Shown: in pieces, positions 9,167 to 16,682 of the stretch | Position numbering within the stretch: the stretch's first letter is position 1 | How the letters are laid out: each line of letters starts with the position of its first letter | Assembly (NCBI RefSeq): GCF_003351745.1 | Contig: NZ_CP031222.1 | Coordinates: 2,648,207-2,712,206 of the forward strand | From: Aquirhabdus parva | GTDB taxonomy: Bacteria > Pseudomonadota > Gammaproteobacteria > Pseudomonadales > Moraxellaceae | Length of the DNA stretch: 64,000 nucleotides | Direction: 5' to 3' | Position numbers and translations under genes: made by a program | The notes under the pieces: model-generated | Told to the model about the DNA's origin: nothing | What the model saw: the letters and a program-made list of their open reading frames with translations, nothing else | The model's database searches: none

Positions 9167-9901
9167 TTGATTCTTCATCCTAACAAATGCATTTTATTAA
9201 GAATAATCAAGATAAATGATCCTCTCACTTCCCCCACCAATGTGCCATATCCATTGACTCTATCGGCACGTGAAGATTTTGCAGTTGATATCAATCTCAC
9301 TGCCACTGGCGATATCACATGGTTTGGTCACAGCCCCATTTACCAGCATTTTAGTTTATTGATGCGGTATGAAGGGACGGTCATCCATCAGGGGCAATCA
9401 ACCCTAGTCAAAGGGCTATGTACTTGGGAAAACTGGCAGACGGTGTCTTTATACCTTCCTGTAAACAAACTGATTCCACGGCGCTTTAAACTGGGTGCAG
9501 ATTTCTTCACCTATCAAGTGATCAATTTGGATCAGGATACGCAATTGCTTCTCGGCTATGTTGCTTTTCTGGATAGACCTATTGCCACAGTCGCTTACTT
9601 AAGAACAGTCGACGGCGGGAGTCAAAGACTGGATGCTGATGTCCGCTTTCAAGTCTTGACTGCCCAAGTGGAGCCAGCCATAGCACCAGACGGATCCGCC
9701 ATGACATTGCCGCAAACCTTTCGCTGGACTATCACAGATGGCAAAGGAGAGCGTCTTTTTGAAATCAATGCAACCGTCGATACGCCCATGCTCTATGGCT
9801 TGGCAGCGGGGTATGTTGGTGCATATCACTGGGAGGGGACCCGGAATGGTCTGCCGCTGACTGGTCGCGGCTATGTAGAATATATCGATCAGCGTGACTA
9901 A
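9167..9901 (+). CDS. AttH/CrtC-like (possibly DUF6670) protein, probably 5'-truncated
   Basis: The frame is open from about 9155 and encodes up to 244 residues, but no ATG lies in frame near its beginning: only TTG 9167 and GTG 9242 are available and neither has a ribosome binding site. The body looks like a lipocalin-like beta protein: repeated short strands (HFSLLMRYEGTV, FFTYQVINLDQDTQLLLGYV) and a C-terminus YVGAYHWEGTRNGLPLTGRG followed by YVEYID, which resembles the end of AttH/carotenoid-hydratase-like domains. Full-length relatives, as I recall them, have a longer N-terminal half. It is either a real gene with an unusual start or the remaining 3' part of a decayed one. Function unknown. 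Confidence 0.5.
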   Translation: MILHPNKCILLRIIKINDPLTSPTNVPYPLTLSAREDFAVDINLTATGDITWFGHSPIYQHFSLLMRYEGTVIHQGQSTLVKGLCTWENWQTVSLYLPVNKLIPRRFKLGADFFTYQVINLDQDTQLLLGYVAFLDRPIATVAYLRTVDGGSQRLDADVRFQVLTAQVEPAIAPDGSAMTLPQTFRWTITDGKGERLFEINATVDTPMLYGLAAGYVGAYHWEGTRNGLPLTGRGYVEYIDQRD

Positions 9902-9922
9902 GATCACATCGCAAAACCGAAT

Positions 9923-10447
9923 CTATAGTTTAAAGATAAAATGAATATCCTCAGGCTCCAGTGCATACAGCGCTGGATCTGGCTCTAGAGTCATCATGCA
10001 GCCTAAGCTTTGGTAAAAATGAACGGTACTCTCGGATGGCGTTGCGGATATATAGAGAAATTGGGCGCCACGTCTTCTTGCCTCGGCGACTGCCAAGTTG
10101 AACAGTTTCCTCCCTAGTCCTTTGCCGCGGTATGCACTACTGACATGCAGAAACTTCAATTGCAACTGGTCCTGATCCTGACCCAAAAAACGATTATCAA
10201 CCACCACAACGCCAATGAGTTTTCCACCCTCAAACAGTCCATAAAACCAACCGCCACGATCATAACAAGCCTCTAAAATCGGCGTATATTGCGCAGCCTC
10301 TCCCTCTGGCCAGCCCCCCATATCATAGTGCTCGGGCGTTAAGACCAACTGACCATCGATCAGATAGTAGATATGATGAATGATCTCGCTGCGATCAATC
10401 GTCCATACATCTTTGATCTCATCACGGCTCAACGCTCTACCTAACAT
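9923..10447 (-). CDS. GNAT family N-acetyltransferase
   Basis: A 174-residue acetyltransferase of the GNAT fold, which transfers an acetyl group from acetyl-CoA to an amine. The acetyl-CoA loop is visible as LHVSSAYRGKGLGRKLFNLA (motif A, Q/RxxGxG/A), followed by ARRRGAQFLYISATPSESTVHFYQSLGC (motif B). The substrate cannot be told. ATG 10447 is preferred over the GTG just before it. It begins 25 bases after the merR stop on the same strand, so the two are probably one transcript under MerR control. Confidence 0.82.
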   Translation of the reverse strand: MLGRALSRDEIKDVWTIDRSEIIHHIYYLIDGQLVLTPEHYDMGGWPEGEAAQYTPILEACYDRGGWFYGLFEGGKLIGVVVVDNRFLGQDQDQLQLKFLHVSSAYRGKGLGRKLFNLAVAEARRRGAQFLYISATPSESTVHFYQSLGCMMTLEPDPALYALEPEDIHFIFKL

Positions 10448-10472
10448 CACACTAATCTCTTTATAAAATGAA

Positions 10473-10856
10473 TCATCGCGTTACGGCGGCTATAGACAAT
10501 GACGTATCCACGGGACAGGTCAACACACTAAACGTGTCCGTCAGCTCTTTTCTCATGGCGTAAAGTGCTGTTATTTTTTGATCGATCTGATCGATCTTGG
10601 CTGCCAAGCGTTTCTCGATCTCCATGCGCCCAAATTTCCCATCCAGTACATCTGGCATGATGTCTTTAATTTCTGAGAGTGAAAAACCCAGCGTCTGGCT
10701 ACTCCGAATAAATTTCACGTGACGAACATCGTCATCTTTATAGAATCGATAGCCATTGTCTTGGCGCTTGGGCGTTCCCAACAGACCTTGCTTTTCATAA
10801 TAACGAATCGTATCTGTCGTCGTTTGAGTCACTCTCGCCAGTTCACTGATATTCAT
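10473..10856 (-). CDS. MerR family transcriptional regulator
   Basis: A 127-residue regulator. The N-terminal winged helix reads MNISELARVTQTTTDTIRYY followed by EKQGLL, with YRFYKDDDVRHVKFI in the wing and helix 3, then a long dimerisation helix from about 78 to 110 (coiled coil). The C-terminus has one Cys in a VLTCPVD context. The metal-type second cysteine is absent, so an organic or redox effector is as likely as a metal. ATG 10856 is chosen because AAGGAG lies eight bases upstream; open frame extends further but adds a non-family leader. A perfect 22-bp palindrome upstream is its likely operator. Confidence 0.88.
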   Translation of the reverse strand: MNISELARVTQTTTDTIRYYEKQGLLGTPKRQDNGYRFYKDDDVRHVKFIRSSQTLGFSLSEIKDIMPDVLDGKFGRMEIEKRLAAKIDQIDQKITALYAMRKELTDTFSVLTCPVDTSLSIAAVTR

Positions 10857-10895
10857 TGACCCACTCCTTTGTCTACAGCCCAATCATAACACTTG

Positions 10896-10917
10896 ACCTT
10901 GGTCTATAGACCAAGGT
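10896..10917. promoter_or_regulatory. MerR-type operator: perfect 22-bp palindrome in a divergent promoter
   Basis: The two halves ACCTTGGTCTA and TAGACCAAGGT are exact reverse complements. On the plus strand TTGACC (10893-10898) precedes it and TTTAAG/TTAAGG follows, giving a spacer of 18-19 bp between -35 and -10, the stretched spacing typical of MerR-activated promoters. This arrangement points at the membrane protein gene at 10982. On the minus strand TATGAT (10884-10889 region) could serve merR itself. Confidence 0.72.
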
Positions 10918-10981
10918 TTAAGGTGCATTTTCTAGGGCAATTTGACAACGCCCAGTACTAACTCTCTATAGAAGGTAGTGA

Positions 10982-11377
10982 ATGATGATAAATACTCAAT
11001 ATCGAAAAATTGTCCGCGCTTCGGCAATTTATGACTTGCTGGTGACAGCACCTTTTGCAACACCGTGGACATTTGCAGTCGTATACCAACTCTTAAACAT
11101 GATCGCCCCTGTCCCGCCCTTCGAACCTACCCATATTCTTTTTGTCAATCTCTTTGGCTCAATCGTGCTGGTCTGGTCGATTTTGAGGATTCGCGATCCT
11201 CAGCCTATTTACGGTTTTTATGATTCGATAGGTCGGGCACTTTTTTCAATCTGGTTTTTTTATTATTTAATTCGTTACGACATCAATCCGGTTACTTGGA
11301 TTTTTGCCGTACTTGAACTATCGTGGTTTGTGATTCAGGCCTATGGATTCATCAGACTGTCTAAGCAAAGGGTCTGA
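10982..11377 (+). CDS. small four-helix membrane protein, probable MerR target
   Basis: The 131-residue product has about four hydrophobic segments (residues about 18-40, 48-68, 78-95 and 102-122) separated by short charged loops, and a basic C-terminus. I do not recognise the family. It starts with two adjacent ATG codons behind GAAGGT. The gene sits directly downstream of a promoter with stretched spacing containing a perfect MerR palindrome, so it is probably induced by the divergently encoded regulator. A role in efflux or stress tolerance would fit, but nothing in the sequence shows it. Confidence 0.68.
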   Translation: MMINTQYRKIVRASAIYDLLVTAPFATPWTFAVVYQLLNMIAPVPPFEPTHILFVNLFGSIVLVWSILRIRDPQPIYGFYDSIGRALFSIWFFYYLIRYDINPVTWIFAVLELSWFVIQAYGFIRLSKQRV

Positions 11378-11428
11378 GTAAAAATAGATCAACTCATGTC
11401 AATGAAGCATGATGACAATAAACTTGAG

Positions 11429-11467
11429 AACTAAGACCTTGCTGACTATTGTTGCAAGGTCTTAGTT
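11429..11467. terminator. bidirectional hairpin between convergent genes
   Basis: Arms AACTAAGACCTTGC (11429-11442) and GCAAGGTCTTAGTT (11454-11467) pair perfectly over 14 bp around an 11-base loop. It lies between the plus-strand membrane gene and minus-strand adenine deaminase, exactly where a shared terminator is expected. The T-tracts are weak on both sides. Confidence 0.7.
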
Positions 11468-11477
11468 GTATCCAAAG

Positions 11478-12506
11478 TTACTGAACACGCCATGCAGCCC
11501 AAACCCGGTCAATCTCCGCCAGCCACTTGGCTTTCTCGGCATCACTCATCCATGCCGCTTCAAAACTATTTTTAGCCAATTGCACTATATCAGCATCCGA
11601 TAAATCTAAAGCCGCACGGCACGCGATAAAATTGTCATTCACATAGCCGCCAAAGTAGGCAGGATCATCAGAATTGATCATGACGGCTAAACCCATGTCC
11701 AGCATCTTTTTCAGCGGATGCAGCTTCAAATCGTTATAGACCTTTAAGCGCACGTTAGACAGCGGGCAAACAGTCAGCGGCATCCGCTCTGCAACGAGAC
11801 GCTTGACCAAGGCCTCACTTTCAAGACTGCGAACACCATGATCAATGCGCTTGACCTGCAATAGATCTAGGGCTTCATAGACATACTCAGGCGGACCTTC
11901 TTCACCTGCATGGGCAACGACCGGTAGATTCAGCGCATGACAGCGTGCATAGAGACGCTCAAATTTTGAAGGTGGGTGACCCTTTTCACTGGAATCCAGA
12001 CCAAAACCATCAATCCCAGATAGATATGGTATGGCCTGCTCAAGCACCTCAAAGCCTTCCGCCTCAGACAAATGCCGCAGAAAACTCATGATCAATTTAG
12101 AGGTCAAACCCCATTTGGCCTGCGCATCATCCAGCGCGCGGCGTATGCCGTTGTAGACGGTGGCAAACTGAATACCGCGCATCGTATGTGTTTGCGGATC
12201 AAAGAAAATCTCGGTATGCACCACATGATCCTGATGAGCTTTTTTAAGGTATGCCCAAGTCAAATCATAAAAATCCTGCTCATGGATCAGGACATCCGCC
12301 CCTGCATAGTACAAGTCTAAAAAGGACTGCAAATCTTTGAAATCATAAGCTGCGCGAATCGCATCGATGTCCGCATAATTTAACGTCACGCCATTGCGCT
12401 CGGCCAGCATCAGCATCATTTCTGGCTCTAAGGAGCCTTCGATATGCAAGTGCAGCTCGGTTTTGGGTAATTGTTGAATCAAAGAATCCAGAGGATGTGT
12501 GGTCAT
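11478..12506 (-). CDS. adenine deaminase (adenosine deaminase family, type 2)
   Basis: A 342-residue zinc amidohydrolase. Zinc ligands HLH at 19-21, the AHAGEEGPPEY segment with the catalytic glutamate-type motif, RIDHGVRSLE and the final MINSDDPAYFGGYVNDNF are all present. It resembles the Pseudomonas protein PA0148, which acts on adenine and not adenosine; shared wording such as LQSFLDLYYAGADVL, FDPQTHT and LDSSEKGHPPSKF supports that subtype. The product, hypoxanthine, is the substrate of the nearby xanthine dehydrogenase. ATG 12506 matches the family start; an open 22-residue extension upstream is unlikely. The gene is divergent from the ABC importer, with which it may share control. Confidence 0.88.
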   Translation of the reverse strand: MTTHPLDSLIQQLPKTELHLHIEGSLEPEMMLMLAERNGVTLNYADIDAIRAAYDFKDLQSFLDLYYAGADVLIHEQDFYDLTWAYLKKAHQDHVVHTEIFFDPQTHTMRGIQFATVYNGIRRALDDAQAKWGLTSKLIMSFLRHLSEAEGFEVLEQAIPYLSGIDGFGLDSSEKGHPPSKFERLYARCHALNLPVVAHAGEEGPPEYVYEALDLLQVKRIDHGVRSLESEALVKRLVAERMPLTVCPLSNVRLKVYNDLKLHPLKKMLDMGLAVMINSDDPAYFGGYVNDNFIACRAALDLSDADIVQLAKNSFEAAWMSDAEKAKWLAEIDRVWAAWRVQ

Positions 12507-12660
12507 GCTGTTTCGCCCGCATAGATGAGGTGACTGGCAAATCTGCCTACACGTTTTGACGCCAATCACCATAAATGAATCTGCATAAAATACACTAATC
12601 TAGAGCCTGATAGCGTCTACTTTATGCTTTATATGCAATCTGCTATAGCAAATATAGATG

Positions 12661-12675
12661 GATACAAACGGTATC
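12661..12675. promoter_or_regulatory. short inverted repeat, possible operator
   Basis: GATAC and GTATC arms flank a five-base spacer in the divergent region between adenine deaminase and the ABC importer. The half sites ATAC/GTAT recur in the LysR boxes at 28.4 kb, although with a spacer two bases longer. A regulatory role is a guess. Confidence 0.3.
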
Positions 12676-12720
12676 TGATTATGGCTCAGCGATTGCTTAC
12701 TATTTGATGATGCTTAAAAC

Positions 12721-12751
12721 ATTAAGCGTGAACCGATGGTTCGTGCTTAAT
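12721..12751. promoter_or_regulatory. 13-bp stem-loop in the leader of the ABC importer operon
   Basis: ATTAAGCGTGAAC and GTTCGTGCTTAAT can pair over 13 positions, with two G-U wobbles if formed in RNA, around the loop CGATG. It ends about 35 bp before the ATPase start codon and lacks a T-tract, so it is not an ordinary terminator. It could be an operator palindrome, an mRNA stability element or a leader structure. No known purine riboswitch core is visible. Confidence 0.45.
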
Positions 12752-12786
12752 CAGCGCTTGACTCAAAACACAGTTCAGGAAATCTC

Positions 12787-14376
12787 ATGACGCCGACGAC
12801 CGAATCCATAGCACCGGCTCCATCACAAGATGCGACGCGATTTTTGCCCAAGCGTTTAGAGCTGCACAACATCACCAAACGCTATAGCAGCGTCGTGGCG
12901 AATGATGATGTGAGTCTCAGTGTTGCCGCAGGTGAAATTCATGCTGTGCTGGGTGAAAATGGTGCCGGAAAAAGCACCTTGATGAAGGTCATTTACGGTG
13001 CGACCAAAGCCAATCAAGGACATATCATTTGGAATGGTCGCGAAGTTGAAATCGACAATCCAGCGGCTGCACGTCGTCTCGGTATCGGCATGGTCTATCA
13101 GCATTTCTCACTGTTTGAAACCTTAAGTGTGGTGCAGAACATTGCGCTGGTATTGGAAGAGAAATATGACTTGGCAGGGCTTGCCGCGCGGGTCAAAGCC
13201 GTGTCAGAGAAATATGGTCTACCGCTTGACCCGCATCGACTTGTCCATAGCTTGTCGGTTGGTGAGCGACAACGCGTTGAAATTGTGCGCTGTTTATTGC
13301 AGAACCCCTCACTGCTGATTCTGGATGAACCCACCTCAGTCCTCACCCCTCAAGCCGTACTCAAGCTGTTTGAAACCTTGCGTCGTCTGGCCAGTGAAGG
13401 CGTTTCGATCCTCTATATCAGCCATAAGCTCCACGAGATTCAAGAGCTGTGTGATAGCGCAACGATCATGCGTGGCGGTAAGGTCACAGGCACTGCCAAA
13501 CCCAAAGAAGAGACGACGGCAAGCCTTGCACGCATGATGATTGGTCGCGATCTACCTGCTTATGAAAGCCCTGTCTATCAAGGCACCAGTCGCCCTATCC
13601 TGCAAGTCAGTCATCTCAGCTTAACGTCGGAAGATCCTTTTGGTACACAGCTAGATGATATTAATCTGACTGTCAACTCAGGAGAGATTCTAGGCATTGC
13701 AGGTATATCGGGCAATGGTCAAGCAGAATTACTTGCCGCATTGTCAGGTGAAATGACCAGTAAAAAACAACATATTTCGTTAGACGGTATTGATGTTGGA
13801 CATCTGGATGCGGGCAAACGTCGTGCGTTAGGCCTCGGTTTTGTACCCGAAGAGCGCCTAGGGCGAGGCGCTGTACCGGCCATGTCACTCACACAAAATG
13901 CCCTCCTCACTGCACATGCACAAGGCTTCGTAAAGTTCGGGCTGGTCAGTTACCAGAAAGCCCGCGCGTTTGCTCAAGCGTGTATTACGCGCTTTGATGT
14001 GCGTACGGGTGGACCAGAGTCTGCGGCACGCTCCCTATCAGGCGGTAATCTACAAAAATTCATTGTGGGCCGTGAAATCATGCAAACCCCGAAAGTCATG
14101 ATCGTTGCCCAACCGACTTGGGGCGTGGATGTTGGCGCATCCGCCTTCATACGTCAAACCCTGATTGATTTGTCTAGGCAAGGGGTCGCAATCCTCGTCA
14201 TTTCTGAAGAGCTTGAAGAATTGTTTGAAATCAGCGACCGCATCGCAGTCCTTGCAGAAGGCAAGCTCTCCGATGCCCGGTTAAAATCTGAAACCAATGC
14301 CGAGGCTATTGGCCTCATGATGTCAGGTCTCAAAAGCCAAAAGACAGCAGAAAAACCTGTGCTTGAGCCTGCATAA
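12787..14376 (+). CDS. nucleoside-type ABC importer, double ATPase
   Basis: A 529-residue tandem ATPase of the carbohydrate/nucleoside uptake class (relatives NupO/YufO). The first cassette has Walker A GENGAGKST at 57-65, signature SVGERQRVE and Walker B LLILDEPTS. The second has the degenerate P-loop GISGNGQAELLAAL, signature LSGGNLQKFIVGRE and IVAQPTWGVDVGA, as is usual for this class. Two permease genes follow at short distance. Their position between adenine deaminase and 8-oxoguanine deaminase suggests import of purine bases or nucleosides. Start ATG 12787 has TTCAGGAAATCTC upstream, with a usable AGGA. Confidence 0.9.
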   Translation: MTPTTESIAPAPSQDATRFLPKRLELHNITKRYSSVVANDDVSLSVAAGEIHAVLGENGAGKSTLMKVIYGATKANQGHIIWNGREVEIDNPAAARRLGIGMVYQHFSLFETLSVVQNIALVLEEKYDLAGLAARVKAVSEKYGLPLDPHRLVHSLSVGERQRVEIVRCLLQNPSLLILDEPTSVLTPQAVLKLFETLRRLASEGVSILYISHKLHEIQELCDSATIMRGGKVTGTAKPKEETTASLARMMIGRDLPAYESPVYQGTSRPILQVSHLSLTSEDPFGTQLDDINLTVNSGEILGIAGISGNGQAELLAALSGEMTSKKQHISLDGIDVGHLDAGKRRALGLGFVPEERLGRGAVPAMSLTQNALLTAHAQGFVKFGLVSYQKARAFAQACITRFDVRTGGPESAARSLSGGNLQKFIVGREIMQTPKVMIVAQPTWGVDVGASAFIRQTLIDLSRQGVAILVISEELEELFEISDRIAVLAEGKLSDARLKSETNAEAIGLMMSGLKSQKTAEKPVLEPA

Positions 14377-14449
14377 CCCGATTATTTTTAAATTTTTATT
14401 ATTTTTTTATATAGAGCATTGATGTTCACCAGAATTTTAGGACTGCCCT

Positions 14450-15520
14450 ATGCACTTACTTGAGCCACGCGCCCATCCGTCACAACTCATGAAATGGCTG
14501 TCGCCTTTGATTGCGATTGCCCTCATGCTGATCACGGGAAGTCTGCTATTTCTTGCACTGGACAAGAATCCGATTGAAGCGTTTAAGGTCTTTTTTATCG
14601 ATCCGCTGACCAGTAGCTATGGATGGGGTGAGCTCTTAATCAAAGCCAGCCCGCTGATCCTGATCGCTCAGGGTCTTGCGATTGGCTTTCGAGCCCGTAT
14701 CTTTAACATCGGTGCCGAAGGTCAATTGATCATGGGCGCACTGTTTGGCGGGGGGATCGCGATCACGTTTCAGGGCATGACCGGATGGTGGATTCTGCCC
14801 TTGATGGTCATTGGTGGTGCAATCGGTGGTGCATTATGGGGCGCCCTGCCTGCACTTCTTAAGACCCAATTCAACGCCGAAGAGACACTGACCACATTAA
14901 TGCTCAATTATGTGGCAACCTTTATTCTGCTCTATATGGTTAATGGTCCATGGCGCGACCCTGCAGGCATGAACTTTCCACAATCGATCATGTTTGATGG
15001 CAGTACGCTCCTCCCCATCCTGATTGAAGGGTCACGGGTAAATGCCTCGGTGTTTATCACCCTCTTCGCCGTGTTCGCGTTTTGGCTATTCACCTCGCGC
15101 AGTTTTCTTTCTTATCAATTAGAAGTCGGTGGTCAAGCTCCTGCTGCATCGCGTTATGCGGGTTTCTCCGCCAAGCGCACAGTGTGGTTCAGCCTCTGTA
15201 TCTCAGGAATGATGGCCGGAATCGCAGGTGTTGGTGAAATCGCAGGGCCTGTCGGTCAGCTCAACCCCAACATCTCCCCAGGCTATGGTTTTGCCGCGAT
15301 CATTGTCGCGTACTTAGGGCGCTTAAACCCAATCGGCATGGTGTTATCTGGGTTTCTGATGGCGCTTCTTTATCTCGGCGGAGAGGCTGCACAAATGTCC
15401 ATGCAATTACCCGCGGCGATCACGGGATTGTTTCAGGGCATGTTGCTGTTCTTCCTGCTGGGGTCTGATGCGTTTATTGAGAATCGTCTACGCCGCCGTG
15501 CAGGAGCAAAACCTGCATAG
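14450..15520 (+). CDS. nucleoside-type ABC importer permease 1
   Basis: A 356-residue inner membrane permease of the BPD_transp_2 family. After a short polar N-terminus come about nine hydrophobic segments. Family patterns visible are GFRARIFNIGAEGQLIMGAL and GPVGQLNPNISPGYGFAAI. In this importer class two different permeases pair to form the channel; the partner begins 61 bases downstream. The 73-base gap from the ATPase gene is AT-rich with no strong terminator, so one operon is likely. Confidence 0.9.
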   Translation: MHLLEPRAHPSQLMKWLSPLIAIALMLITGSLLFLALDKNPIEAFKVFFIDPLTSSYGWGELLIKASPLILIAQGLAIGFRARIFNIGAEGQLIMGALFGGGIAITFQGMTGWWILPLMVIGGAIGGALWGALPALLKTQFNAEETLTTLMLNYVATFILLYMVNGPWRDPAGMNFPQSIMFDGSTLLPILIEGSRVNASVFITLFAVFAFWLFTSRSFLSYQLEVGGQAPAASRYAGFSAKRTVWFSLCISGMMAGIAGVGEIAGPVGQLNPNISPGYGFAAIIVAYLGRLNPIGMVLSGFLMALLYLGGEAAQMSMQLPAAITGLFQGMLLFFLLGSDAFIENRLRRRAGAKPA

Positions 15521-15581
15521 CAAGTTTGCACAGAGATAAGAAGCCCTATTTTGAATTATTGGATTTTGAGGAAATAACGCC

Positions 15582-16499
15582 ATGCTTGATTTAGTTCCGA
15601 TCCTTGCAGGCACGCTCGCAGCGGGCACGCCGCTCATTTTTGCGGGTCTCGGCGAATTAGTCACCGAACGTACTGGAGTCATCAATCTCGGTGTCGAAGG
15701 TATGATGCTGATTGGTGCGGTGGCAGGTTTTGCCTGTGCGGCTGAGACAGGTATGGGCGCTGGAGCAGGACTGCTTGCCGGTGCAGCGGCTGGCATGGGA
15801 GCCGCGTTGCTCTTTGCCATTCTGGCCCTATCTTTAGCCGCAAACCAAGCGGCATGTGGTCTGGCGCTCACCATCTTTGGTGTAGGACTTTCGGCGTTTA
15901 TTGGTCAGCACTATGTCAGTTATAGCCTACCGGGTCTAAAACCGTGGGATATTCCGCTGCTCTCGGACATCCCCTTTCTCGGCAAGGTTCTCTTTCACCA
16001 AGACTTCGTGGTGTATCTTTCGATCATTGCCTTTGGGATCGTCTGGTGGGTACTGGCCAAGACACGTTTAGGGCTATTGCTTAAAGCGGTGGGCGAATCC
16101 CCGGAAGCTGCCCATGCAATCGGCTATCCAGTGCTGGCCATTCGCTACGGCGCTACCCTGTTTGGCGGAGCGATGGCCGGTATAGGCGGTGCTTATCTAT
16201 CTACGGTCTATACCCCACTTTGGGTTGAAAACATGGTCGCCGGTCGCGGCTGGATTGCAATTGCATTGGTAGTCTTTGCCACATGGAAACCTGCTCGCCT
16301 GATGCTGGGCGCTTACCTGTTTGGCGGTGTTACCATCCTGCAATTCCAAGCGCAGGCACTGGGCATTAATCTTCCCGTACAGCTCTTGGCGGCCTTACCG
16401 TACGCCGCAACCATCGTTGTGTTGGTCGTCATTTCACGTGATCGAAAGGTCCTGCAGATGAATTTGCCTGCATCACTTGGTAAATCATTTTTACCCTAG
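15582..16499 (+). CDS. nucleoside-type ABC importer permease 2
   Basis: A 305-residue permease of the same family, with the hallmark ERTGVINLGVEGMMLIGAV near residue 30 and AVGESPEAAHAIGYPV in the cytoplasmic coupling loop. It has about eight to nine membrane helices. Together with the preceding ATPase and permease it makes the translocation complex. The usual fourth member, a BMP-family periplasmic lipoprotein that captures the ligand, is not encoded before, after or between these genes in the window. Confidence 0.9.
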   Translation: MLDLVPILAGTLAAGTPLIFAGLGELVTERTGVINLGVEGMMLIGAVAGFACAAETGMGAGAGLLAGAAAGMGAALLFAILALSLAANQAACGLALTIFGVGLSAFIGQHYVSYSLPGLKPWDIPLLSDIPFLGKVLFHQDFVVYLSIIAFGIVWWVLAKTRLGLLLKAVGESPEAAHAIGYPVLAIRYGATLFGGAMAGIGGAYLSTVYTPLWVENMVAGRGWIAIALVVFATWKPARLMLGAYLFGGVTILQFQAQALGINLPVQLLAALPYAATIVVLVVISRDRKVLQMNLPASLGKSFLP

Positions 16500-16682
16500 G
16501 GTGATGCCGATCAGATTTCCTTGTTTTATCAAAGCCAGATGAAACAAGGAAATAAATCCCAAAACGATAGAGCCCCCATTCATTCAGGGGATACACCACC
16601 ATCGACCACTTCTCCCATGCAATCCCTGAGAGAAATATATACCTGCTCCAAAACTGCACTTGTAATGAAATAAGGAAAACCC

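Noticed and set aside
12573-12786. Possible purine riboswitch ahead of the ABC importer
   Set aside because: I could not find the conserved core and three-stem junction of purine riboswitches; only a single stem-loop and a short palindrome are present.
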